Shown here: positions 9,356 to 16,014 of the stretch, piece by piece
Position numbering within the stretch: the first letter of the stretch is position 1
Layout: every line of letters begins with the position of its first letter
DNA from: an uncultured Fluviicola sp.
GTDB taxonomy: Bacteria; Bacteroidota; Bacteroidia; Flavobacteriales_D; Crocinitomicaceae
NCBI RefSeq assembly: GCF_902168135.1
Contig: NZ_CABHOL010000012.1
Span: 57,978 to 121,977 of the forward strand
Length of the DNA: 64,000 bases
Direction of reading: 5' to 3'
Program-made: the position numbers and the translations under genes
The notes under the pieces: model-generated
What the model was told of the DNA's origin: nothing
The model's input: only the letters and a program-made list of their open reading frames with translations
Databases searched by the model: none

Positions 9356-9394
9356 ATTACTATTACGACCGCACTGCCGTTTGTCTGTATCGAA

Positions 9395-9925
9395 TCAATC
9401 GGCCTCTGCGGATTTCTTAAACCACCCCGAATACATCACGTAATTATTCGCGATGCGCTGTACTTCTCCTTCGAATAGTTCGGGAGAGAGTGTTTTCACT
9501 TTCTTTGCCGGAATTCCTGCATATACGCTCCATGCTTCTACATGTGTATTCTCCAAAAGAACCGCACCGGCCGCAATGATACAGTTGGACTCGATGTAAC
9601 AATTATCCATTACAATGGATCCCATTCCGATCAGTACGTTATCTTCAACCGTACAGCCGTGAACCAGCGCATTGTGTCCGATAGAAACATTATTTCCCAA
9701 TGTCGTTTTCGTTTTCTCATAAGTACAATGGATCACTGCTCCATCCTGTACATTCACCTGGTTCCCCATGCGGATGGAATTCACATCTCCGCGGATAACT
9801 GCATTGAACCAAACAGAACATCGGTCTCCCATCACTACATCACCGACTACCGTTGCATTTTCTGCCAGGTAAACATCTTCTCCGAATTGAGGTTCTATTC
9901 CTCTGCATGATTTTATTAAGGCCAT
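9395..9925 (-). CDS. Gamma-carbonic-anhydrase-family protein
   Basis: 176 aa from MALIKSCRGI; a longer in-frame start seven codons upstream is less like the family. Left-handed beta-helix built of hexapeptide repeats. The zinc ligands of the family are present: H66 (GAVIHCTYE), H84 and H89 (IGHNALVHG), as is the R45/D47 pair (VIRGDVNSIRMG). Members such as YrdA/PaaY/CaiE-like proteins form trimers with interface metal sites; carbonic anhydrase activity is not universal among them. Cytoplasmic. Located downstream of oxyR on the same strand, but the 100-nt spacer with long inverted repeats argues against simple co-transcription. Confidence 0.88.
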   Translation of the reverse strand: MALIKSCRGIEPQFGEDVYLAENATVVGDVVMGDRCSVWFNAVIRGDVNSIRMGNQVNVQDGAVIHCTYEKTKTTLGNNVSIGHNALVHGCTVEDNVLIGMGSIVMDNCYIESNCIIAAGAVLLENTHVEAWSVYAGIPAKKVKTLSPELFEGEVQRIANNYVMYSGWFKKSAEAD

Positions 9926-9951
9926 ATTTTTAATTGGAATTATCAATTGCT

Positions 9952-10030
9952 AAATTATCAATTATCAAGGGACTTCTGCTTCACTAAGTCTCCTTTTCTT
10001 GATAATTCTATCATTCATAATTGATAATTT
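9952..10030. repeat. Intergenic inverted-repeat array (ATTATCAA words)
   Basis: The word ATTATCAA and its complement TTGATAAT recur several times. AAATTATCAATTAT near 9952 pairs with ATAATTGATAATTT near 10017, and ATTATCAAG at 9961 with CTTGATAAT at 9998. The whole spacer can form a long AT-rich hairpin after oxyR. Confidence 0.6.
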
Positions 10031-10949
10031 ACTTCCAACTCAACAACTCCAGTTCCTTTGAAACAGGCTTGCTGTACTTGTGCTGAATCGAGCGGATGAT
10101 TTTTTCCATCGAATCCCAATTCGCATGCCGGAAAGCACTCACTGCAATAATAGACCTCCCCGGAAAAGATCCCTGGTTATCGCGAATTGATTTGAACTCC
10201 GTGCTTTGCGAAACAAACGGATGATAATATTCCGGTATGAGTGTATATCCTCCCTGCTGGTCCACCATCCGCATCAGCAAATCCATATTTCCGCCCTGGT
10301 AATTCCACCTGGAAGGCATATCATCATCAATTGCGCAGAATTGCATCATTTGCGTTCGCAGACAATTCCCTTTATTCAAAAGCCATGGCTGCAGGTCTTT
10401 TAATTGGTCTACCAGTAATACTTCTCCGGAAACACTTGGTGCATAGGCCAGGATTTCCTCCATAAACAAAGGTGTAATACGGTAATTATTCTGGTTCAAC
10501 GGCCCGGCAAGAATTGCCAGATCAACCTTTCGCTGGTCAAGAGCTTCGATGAGTTCCTCGGTTTTTAATTCCTCTACAAATACCTGCGTACTGGGAAGCA
10601 AAGTCTGCCACTCCTGGAAATTATCCAATAACAAATAAGCCGCCACCGTTGGGATGACACCAATTCGCAACCGTTCCTTGTAAGTTCCGGAATAAATCTG
10701 GCTGATACGGTCAATAGCACCGAAATCACCCTGTATCTGCTGTAAAAGCGGTATTAAGGACCTCCCGAAATCTGTCAGCTCCATGGAGTTGGTATCCCGG
10801 TGAAAAATCAAATGCCCGAGTAGTTCTTCTGCTTTCTTTAACTGCATGGAGAGTGTGGGTTGGGTTACAAAGCATTGCTCAGCGGCTCTGCTGATCGATC
10901 CCGTTTCATAAACAGCCAGAATGTATGCAATTTGTTGTGGTGAAATCAT
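10029..10949 (-). CDS. oxyR: OxyR-type LysR regulator
   Basis: 306 aa. LysR-type winged HTH at 1-60 (SISRAAEQCFVTQPTLSMQLKKAE) and a substrate-binding-like sensor domain at about 90-295. The peroxide-sensing pair is present: C196 and C205 in GNCLRTQMMQFC, nine residues apart as in E. coli OxyR C199/C208 (CLRDQ-type segment). This makes an H2O2-sensing activator much more likely than a generic LysR protein. It is divergent from dps, with a peroxiredoxin-thioredoxin operon next, the classical regulon. A short dyad GTTA-N5-TAAC lies in the shared oxyR-dps promoter region at 10977-10989. Confidence 0.93.
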   Translation of the reverse strand: MISPQQIAYILAVYETGSISRAAEQCFVTQPTLSMQLKKAEELLGHLIFHRDTNSMELTDFGRSLIPLLQQIQGDFGAIDRISQIYSGTYKERLRIGVIPTVAAYLLLDNFQEWQTLLPSTQVFVEELKTEELIEALDQRKVDLAILAGPLNQNNYRITPLFMEEILAYAPSVSGEVLLVDQLKDLQPWLLNKGNCLRTQMMQFCAIDDDMPSRWNYQGGNMDLLMRMVDQQGGYTLIPEYYHPFVSQSTEFKSIRDNQGSFPGRSIIAVSAFRHANWDSMEKIIRSIQHKYSKPVSKELELLSWK

Positions 10950-10976
10950 TATAAATTAATTCTATGCATTTATAAA

Positions 10977-11000
10977 GTTAATCAATAACATTTATATTTG
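10977..11000 (+). promoter_or_regulatory. dps promoter with adjacent dyad
   Basis: TATATTTG at 10993-11000 is a perfect -7 box on the plus strand. Directly upstream is GTTA-ATCAA-TAAC (10977-10989), a dyad placed where a LysR activator could bind. The dps ATG is 123 nt downstream. Confidence 0.45.
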
Positions 11001-11123
11001 AATAATCGGCAACTTTGAATTATGAAATAAGAGACAAGACTTCAGGAGTCAGGAGACAATACAAATATTAAAAACTGTCTTGACTCATGCCTCTCAAAGT
11101 CTTTTAGTCTAAAAACAATAACT

Positions 11124-11570
11124 ATGAGTTCACAACAAGATTTAAACACTAAGATGAATCGCCTTTTGGCAACGTACCAGGTACATTACCAAAATCTACG
11201 TGCGATCCACTGGAATATAAAAGGTTCAAATTTCTTCGAACTGCATTTGAAATACGAAGAATTGTACACCCGTACACAGGTGATCATTGATGATTTGGCA
11301 GAACGTATCCTGACATTAGGAGTCACGCCGCTTCACCGTTTCGAAGATTACCTGAAGAACAGCGATATCAAGGAAAACGTGACTATTCATGATGGGAAAG
11401 AAGGAATGACCTACATTCTGAATGCGCAGGAAACCATCCTGAAACTGGAACGCGAGATTTTATCCGAATCGGCGGATTTGGGTGATGAAGGAACAAACGC
11501 TATGATGAGTGACCTGGTCCGTGAAAAGGAAAAAACAAACTGGATGTTCGCCGCATGGCTGGGGAAATAG
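11124..11570 (+). CDS. dps: Dps-family ferritin-like protein
   Basis: 148 aa. The intersubunit ferroxidase ligands of Dps are visible with family spacing: H29 (RAIHWNIKG), H41 (FFELHLKY), D56 and E60 (IIDDLAERIL). Four-helix bundle, expected as a 12-mer in the cytoplasm that oxidises Fe(II) with H2O2 and stores iron, limiting Fenton chemistry. There is no strongly basic N-terminal tail, so DNA binding is uncertain. Divergent from oxyR, which probably activates it. Confidence 0.92.
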   Translation: MSSQQDLNTKMNRLLATYQVHYQNLRAIHWNIKGSNFFELHLKYEELYTRTQVIIDDLAERILTLGVTPLHRFEDYLKNSDIKENVTIHDGKEGMTYILNAQETILKLEREILSESADLGDEGTNAMMSDLVREKEKTNWMFAAWLGK

Positions 11571-11631
11571 AGCAAATGAGCCAGGAGACAAAAGTCATGA
11601 CTTTTATCAACTTAAGAACTTGATTTAAGTC

Positions 11632-11648
11632 ATAGGAATATTTCCTAT
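11632..11648. promoter_or_regulatory. 17-bp palindrome upstream of the peroxiredoxin gene
   Basis: ATAGGAATATTTCCTAT is a perfect 7-bp inverted repeat around TAT, 77 nt before the peroxiredoxin ATG. It overlaps a TATTCTTTG sequence resembling a -7 box with one extra base. A possible operator for OxyR or another stress regulator; the outer ATAG/CTAT ends resemble OxyR half-sites but the spacing is 2 nt longer than the E. coli consensus. Confidence 0.4.
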
Positions 11649-11725
11649 TCTTTGCGAACATTGATAAATGATTAAGTTCTGGCTCGATAACTAGTAATTA
11701 ATAATCAAATATAAAAAACAAGAAA

Positions 11726-12343
11726 ATGAGTGTAGTAGGTAAAAAATTCCCTTCGGTATTGGTAAATGCAATGGATGAAATGGGAGATACTTTCCAAATC
11801 GATGTGTTGAAACATGCGATTGAGAACAAGAAAAAAGTGGTTTTGTTCTGGTACCCGAAAGATTTCACGTTCGTTTGTCCGACAGAAATCCATGCTTTCC
11901 AGGAAGCTTCAGCTGAGTTTGCAAAGCGCAACACATTGGTAATCGGTGCCTCTTGTGATACAGCAGAAGTACATTTTGCGTGGTTAAACACACCAAAAGA
12001 CCAGGGAGGAATCGAGGGGGTTAAGTTTCCTTTGATTGCAGATTCAACACGTCGTCTGGCTGAAGAGTTGGATATTTTGGATTTCGATCCTTACGATGAG
12101 GATTCAGCCGGAGACAATGTTACTTACCGTGCAACATACTTAATTGACGAAGAAGGAACAGTTTTCCATGAGTCAGTGAACCACATGCCTGTAGGACGTA
12201 ATGTACAAGAGTATATTCGTTTGGTAGATGCATACACGCACGTGCAAAATCACGGTGAAGTTTGTCCTGCAAACTGGGAAGAAGGAAAAGATGCTATGAA
12301 AGCGAGCCTTGCAAGTACAGCAGAATATTTAAGCAAAAACTAA
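11726..12343 (+). CDS. Typical 2-Cys peroxiredoxin (AhpC/Prx1 type)
   Basis: 205 aa. The peroxidatic cysteine C51 is in DFTFVCPTE and the resolving cysteine C180 in HGEVCPANW. It reduces H2O2 and organic peroxides in the cytoplasm as a dimer-based oligomer. An additional cysteine, C77 (IGASCDTAEVHF), is as in AhpC. It is followed 6 nt later by a thioredoxin-like gene, which probably supplies electrons; no AhpF is visible here. First gene of a three-gene operon ending at the terminator at 12906. Confidence 0.93.
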   Translation: MSVVGKKFPSVLVNAMDEMGDTFQIDVLKHAIENKKKVVLFWYPKDFTFVCPTEIHAFQEASAEFAKRNTLVIGASCDTAEVHFAWLNTPKDQGGIEGVKFPLIADSTRRLAEELDILDFDPYDEDSAGDNVTYRATYLIDEEGTVFHESVNHMPVGRNVQEYIRLVDAYTHVQNHGEVCPANWEEGKDAMKASLASTAEYLSKN

Positions 12344-12349
12344 GAAGTG

Positions 12350-12664
12350 ATGTTTACAGAGTTAACGGAAGACAATTTAGAGCAGTTATTGAGTACCAAT
12401 CCAAAAGTGATGGTTCAATACGGAGCATCCTGGTGTGGTAACTGTAAGATCACGAAGCCGAAATTCAAGCGAATGGCTGAAGAAAATCCCGGAATAGAGT
12501 TCTATTATGTGGATGCAGAGAAATTACCGAACTCACGCAAATTTGCAGATGTTTCGAACCTGCCGACTTTCGCGGGCTTTGTGAACGGAGAATTGGTAAA
12601 ACAAGCTCAGGGAAATAAAGTGGAAATCATTCAGGAGATCAAAGATGCGGTTGCCGGTAATTAA
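12350..12664 (+). CDS. Thioredoxin-family protein with CGNC site
   Basis: 104 aa. Thioredoxin fold; the active site is WCGNC (C29/C32), with the cis-proline segment SNLPTFAGFVNG further on. The GN dipeptide differs from the canonical GP, which usually shifts the redox potential. No signal peptide, so cytoplasmic. The ATG at 12350 is preferred to an overlapping GTG at 12347. Its position 6 nt after the peroxiredoxin stop suggests it is that enzyme's dedicated reductant (inference). It overlaps the next gene by 20 nt. Confidence 0.88.
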   Translation: MFTELTEDNLEQLLSTNPKVMVQYGASWCGNCKITKPKFKRMAEENPGIEFYYVDAEKLPNSRKFADVSNLPTFAGFVNGELVKQAQGNKVEIIQEIKDAVAGN

Positions 12665-12902
12665 ACACATGGTGGCTTTCATCGAAGAGAACGATGAAGA
12701 CTACGTGAACGAAACAATCGAAACTTTGGAGCATTTGATCGATGCACCGGGATTGAAAGACGAAGAACTGGATGTTATTGGAGAATTGCTTTCCAATTTC
12801 TCCGGGGCAATCGAAGTTCACAAAGAAATCAAAGCAGGAAAATCTCAGAAAGATGCACTGAATGAATTCATGAAGCGGGTTACCGGTTCCATTGATAAAT
12901 AA
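12645..12902 (+). CDS. Small acidic protein of the peroxiredoxin operon (possibly DUF6952)
   Basis: 85 aa, helical and acidic (MVAFIEENDEDYVNETIETL, GELLSNFSGAIEVHKEI). I associate it tentatively with DUF6952, a family without known function. It overlaps the thioredoxin gene by 20 nt and ends just before the operon terminator, so it is translated with the peroxide-defence genes. No cysteines and no metal motif are visible, so a direct redox role is unlikely; it may be a partner or stability protein (inference). Confidence 0.75.
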   Translation: MRLPVIKHMVAFIEENDEDYVNETIETLEHLIDAPGLKDEELDVIGELLSNFSGAIEVHKEIKAGKSQKDALNEFMKRVTGSIDK

Positions 12903-12905
12903 TTG

Positions 12906-12932
12906 AAAGGCTTCCGAAAGGGAGCCTTTTTT
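12906..12932 (+). terminator. Terminator of the peroxiredoxin operon
   Basis: Stem AAGGCTTCC / GGGAGCCTT with a GAAA loop, followed by a T run; one G-T wobble. Confidence 0.8.
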
Positions 12933-13003
12933 GTTCAAAAAGTTCAACCGTCCAACTTTATTTTTTGAACTATTGAACTATTTGAACCTTTCAGATCTTT
13001 GTA

Positions 13004-13450
13004 TTAATCTTTCTTAACCCTTACCGCAGTTGGTCCGCGCTGTCCTTTTTCAACTTCGAAAATGACTCTGTTCCCTTCGGTAATTGCTTCAGTTAATTGA
13101 TTTGCGTGAACAAATACACTGTCTCCTGACGTACTGTCTTTAATAAAACCGTACCCTTTTGAATCGTTGTAAAAAGTAACTGTTCCTTTGCGAATTTTAT
13201 CTTCCGGTTCCACATCTTCTCTTTTCGGAACACCGATAACGATATCCTCAGCGTTGAATTCAACACGTTTAGAATTATCCGGAGGTGTAGTTGTTTGATT
13301 TCCATTCTCGTCAATATATACGATCATATCTTCAAAACTTGCTTTCCCGTTCTCTTTGCGCTCAAGCATTTTCTTTTCTTTCTCTTTACGCTTTTTATCC
13401 TTTTTGTTCTGGATCTCTTTTTTATTAAAACTTTCTTGTGATCTTGCCAT
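13004..13450 (-). CDS. Cold-shock-domain protein with basic N-terminal extension
   Basis: 148 aa. Residues 1-35 are very rich in Lys and Arg (KKEIQNKKDKKRKEKEKK), about 36-80 form an acidic/polar linker, and 85-147 are a cold-shock domain. RNP1-like KGYGFIK and RNP2-like VFVHANQL are present, so single-stranded nucleic acid binding is expected. The extension distinguishes it from the short cold-shock protein next door and may add electrostatic RNA or ribosome contact (inference). Same strand as the small csp gene, but a terminator lies between, so it is probably a separate transcript. Confidence 0.88.
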   Translation of the reverse strand: MARSQESFNKKEIQNKKDKKRKEKEKKMLERKENGKASFEDMIVYIDENGNQTTTPPDNSKRVEFNAEDIVIGVPKREDVEPEDKIRKGTVTFYNDSKGYGFIKDSTSGDSVFVHANQLTEAITEGNRVIFEVEKGQRGPTAVRVKKD

Positions 13451-13477
13451 TTAACTTTTTAAAATTTACACTGATAA

Positions 13478-13519
13478 AATAAAAAAGAGTTTATTCGTCA
13501 AACGACAAACAAACTCTTT
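13478..13519 (-). terminator. Terminator of the small cold-shock gene
   Basis: Inverted repeat AAAGAGTTT (13484-13492) / AAACTCTTT (13511-13519) with an inner GTC/GAC pairing. On the minus strand it is followed by a T-rich tract. Confidence 0.7.
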
Positions 13520-13539
13520 GGTTCATTTATTAAAATCAA

Positions 13540-13734
13540 TTATTGGATTACGCGAACATTTACTGCGTTCACTCCTCTTCTACCTTCTTCTAATTCAAAT
13601 TCTACTAAATCCCCTTCACGAATCTCATCTACTAATCCTGAAACGTGTACGAAATGGTCTTTTGCGGAGTCGTCTTCCTTAATAAAACCAAATCCTTTAG
13701 TTTCATTGAAGAACTTTACTGTTCCTTTGTTCAT
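13540..13734 (-). CDS. CspA-type cold-shock protein
   Basis: 64 aa, a complete single cold-shock domain. RNP1 KGFGFIK and RNP2-like DHFVHVSGL are intact, followed by the acidic FELEEGRRG loop typical of the family. Acts as an RNA chaperone in the cytoplasm. Members are often controlled by a structured 5' leader, but no clear long leader or consensus promoter is visible here (CGAAGGTA at 13759 on the plus strand is one mismatch from a reverse -7 box). Confidence 0.93.
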   Translation of the reverse strand: MNKGTVKFFNETKGFGFIKEDDSAKDHFVHVSGLVDEIREGDLVEFELEEGRRGVNAVNVRVIQ

Positions 13735-14294
13735 TAAACTTATTATTAAATATTTAAACGAAGGTACGGTTTAAAATCAGTAAATCGGCGAAATAAAATT
13801 TCTTTCGGCTAAATTAACGTTTCGGCACTTATCAAATCGGCCGTAATATTTCGTGTTTCACACGTCCAAACAGCAAGCTATACAAGCTCACAAACCCTAA
13901 GGGTTTCCCCTTGTTATTCAGTTTGAATGATTTCTGTTACAAGATGATTCCTAAATTTGTTTCGACTTAATTATTAGGTTATTTCTTTTTAAACATTATA
14001 TTTGTCTGAAACCATAAATTAAACTTTCACTGATGAAAACACCACTTTCTAACAATGCCCGGATTTTCTTTAATGCCCCCTGTTAAACAAGGAATTTAAT
14101 ATTTACAATCGGAAATACGTTCAGCCAGTCTGTTTTGATCCGATCCAATTTTACACAACTTCACTATGAACTATTCTCTGCAAAAAACGAATTATTTCAA
14201 GGTTTCCGAGCCCCCCTCTACTTTGTTGATTATATGTTTTATAGTGATTAATCAGTATTTACTAAAAATCAATATAAACTAAAACAATTAACTT
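13735..14294. other. 560-bp non-coding region before the tail-collar genes
   Basis: Divergent spacer between csp and the tail-collar operon. It holds one perfect -7 box (13997-14004) and thus probably a leader of about 285 nt. Two very short reading frames are present: 14033-14086 (17 aa) and 14166-14282 (38 aa, polar then hydrophobic STLLIICFIVINQYLL). Neither is supported beyond being open. No tRNA, terminator or known riboswitch recognised. Confidence 0.5.
13997..14004 (+). promoter_or_regulatory. -7 box upstream of the tail-collar operon
   Basis: TATATTTG, a perfect TAnnTTTG. No -33 TTG at 19-21 nt. It predicts a transcript starting near 14009, about 285 nt before the first tail-collar ATG. 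Confidence 0.4.
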
Positions 14295-14840
14295 ATGGAA
14301 GGAACAATTGGCGAAATTCGCATGTTTGCCGCTACGTTTGCCCCGAAATCATGGAGCTATTGTGATGGATCTATCATTGCTATTAGAGCTAACACAGCTT
14401 TGTTTTCTATTTTGGGCACAACCTATGGTGGTGACGGAACAACAACATTCGCACTGCCTGATCTTCGTGGCAGGATTGCATTAGGTGCCGGAAATGCCGT
14501 AACAGGGACCGTTTATTCTTTAGGACAACGAGCAGGTACCAATACAACTACACTTAATTCGAGTAACTTACCTCCGCACACACACACAGGTGTTGCAAAT
14601 GTGGTTATTCCCGCTTTAAGCGAAGGAGGTACACTGGCAGATCCCAATGGGAACCACCTGTCTGCTTTGAACGGAATGTTTGCCCCAGCCTCTGCAGGAT
14701 CCGATTCACATTTAGCACCATTCAGCGCAACTATTACCGATGGAGTAAGCGGAATGGGACAACCCCTGTCTTTGACGAAAGCTTATACAGGAATGAATTA
14801 CATTATCTGCATGTACGGGGTATTTCCTTATCGAAACTAA
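14295..14840 (+). CDS. Phage tail collar-domain protein 1 (MdpB-like)
   Basis: 181 aa. Begins MEGTIGEIRMFAATFAPKSW and carries the tail-collar core (ALFSILGTTYGGDG, TTFALPDLRGR, about residues 1-62). An H-T-H at residues 95-97 (LPPHTHTG) matches the HxH that binds zinc at the trimer axis of the T4 short tail fibre gp12. The C-terminal segment NYIICMYGVFPYRN is conserved among the three copies. No signal peptide. First of three tandem paralogues. Homologues are known as microcystin-dependent proteins (MdpB) outside phages; their role is not established. No capsid, sheath or terminase genes are nearby. Confidence 0.9.
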   Translation: MEGTIGEIRMFAATFAPKSWSYCDGSIIAIRANTALFSILGTTYGGDGTTTFALPDLRGRIALGAGNAVTGTVYSLGQRAGTNTTTLNSSNLPPHTHTGVANVVIPALSEGGTLADPNGNHLSALNGMFAPASAGSDSHLAPFSATITDGVSGMGQPLSLTKAYTGMNYIICMYGVFPYRN

Positions 14841-14885
14841 TCAAAAGTTACTCATCAATTTCACTCACTAAAAAAGAATAAAATT

Positions 14886-15422
14886 ATGGAAGGTTATATA
14901 GGAGAAATCCGAATGTTTGGAGGAAATTTTTCTCCGGGAGCATGGAACTTTTGCGATGGTTCCTTGCAAAGCATTGCAGTATACACTGCTTTATTTTCAA
15001 TTATCGGGACTACTTACGGTGGCGACGGGCAAACCACATTTGCTTTACCGGACTTCCGTGGAAGAATTCCTGTAGGAACAGGTAACGGTCCGGGGCTTCC
15101 TGTTTACGAACTTGGGCAAACAGGCGGACATGAGAATGCAACATTGACGAATCAAACAATGCCAATGCACACGCATGCCACTACTATCAGTATTCGGATA
15201 CCTGCCTACTCGGAAACTGGTGGAGGAGATCCGAACGGTGCTATACTTTCAAGTTTAACGAATGCATATACGAACCAGCCAACTGACAGTTCCTTAAATG
15301 CATTTACATCGCCTGTAACACTGCAGCCGGTTGGTCAGGGTATTCCGTTCTCGGTTATGCAGCCGTATTTAGCACTCAACTACATTATTTGCATGGAGGG
15401 TATTTTCCCTTCCAGAAACTAA
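14886..15422 (+). CDS. Phage tail collar-domain protein 2 (MdpB-like)
   Basis: 178 aa. Same architecture as its neighbours: MEGYIGEIRMFGGNFSPGAW, ALFSIIGTTYGGDGQ, TTFALPDFRGR, an HTH zinc-type motif at residues 95-97 exactly in register with copies 1 and 3, and the end NYIICMEGIFPSRN. The middle (about 100-150) differs most between copies, as expected for the distal receptor-facing part of a tail fibre (inference from family structure). Starts 45 nt after copy 1. The three products may form homo- or heterotrimers. Confidence 0.9.
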   Translation: MEGYIGEIRMFGGNFSPGAWNFCDGSLQSIAVYTALFSIIGTTYGGDGQTTFALPDFRGRIPVGTGNGPGLPVYELGQTGGHENATLTNQTMPMHTHATTISIRIPAYSETGGGDPNGAILSSLTNAYTNQPTDSSLNAFTSPVTLQPVGQGIPFSVMQPYLALNYIICMEGIFPSRN

Positions 15423-15450
15423 TTTATTAACATTGAAAAACTGAAACAAA

Positions 15451-15993
15451 ATGGAAGGTACAATGTCAGAAATACGCTTCTTTGCAGGAAATTTCAGCCC
15501 GAAAACATGGGCTTATTGCCAAGGACAACTATTACCAATTGCACAAAACACAGCTCTCTTCAGTCTGTTAGGAACCACTTACGGAGGAAATGGACAAACA
15601 ACTTTCGCTTTGCCCAATTTTGCAGGAAGAACTCCTGTCGGGACCGGTCAGGGCCCGGGTCTAAGCACGGTTAGTTTAGGAGAAATGGCAGGAACACCAA
15701 ATGTCACTTTAACCCAAATTCAGCTTCCGGCTCACAATCACCCGGGATCCAGTACAATAAGTGTTCCTACATATTCAGAATCAGGTTCATCGGGTGATCC
15801 TAGCGGATCCTTACTTGCATCCATCAATGGTCTTTACAAAACCGGTGTAACGGCAGATTCATTTCTTGCTCCAATCGGCGGTGCCGTAGTTGTAGGAACA
15901 GCAGGAGCCAGCAGCCCTTTAAATATTGAACAGCCTTATTTAGGGATGAACATAATCATCTGCTTGCAGGGAATTTATCCATCCAGAAATTAA
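15451..15993 (+). CDS. Phage tail collar-domain protein 3 (MdpB-like)
   Basis: 180 aa. MEGTMSEIRFFAGNFSPKTW, ALFSLLGTTYGGNGQ, TTFALPNFAGR, H95-N-H97 in place of HTH, and the end NIIICLQGIYPSRN. The conserved collar aspartate in GGDG is replaced by N here (GGNG), a small sign of divergence. Starts 28 nt after copy 2 and ends 21 nt before the binding-protein-like gene, so co-transcription with the next two genes is likely. Cytoplasmic at synthesis; no export signal recognised. Confidence 0.9.
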   Translation: MEGTMSEIRFFAGNFSPKTWAYCQGQLLPIAQNTALFSLLGTTYGGNGQTTFALPNFAGRTPVGTGQGPGLSTVSLGEMAGTPNVTLTQIQLPAHNHPGSSTISVPTYSESGSSGDPSGSLLASINGLYKTGVTADSFLAPIGGAVVVGTAGASSPLNIEQPYLGMNIIICLQGIYPSRN

Positions 15994-16014
15994 TCGTAAC
16001 CTGAACTATTTAAT

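Noticed and set aside
14033..14086. 17-aa leader peptide before the collar genes
   Set aside because: No runs of regulatory codons and no attenuator hairpin following it.
14295..15993. Prophage or phage-tail-like contractile particle
   Set aside because: Only collar-domain genes are present; no sheath, tube, baseplate, tape measure, capsid, portal, terminase, integrase or lysis gene in the surrounding 60 kb.
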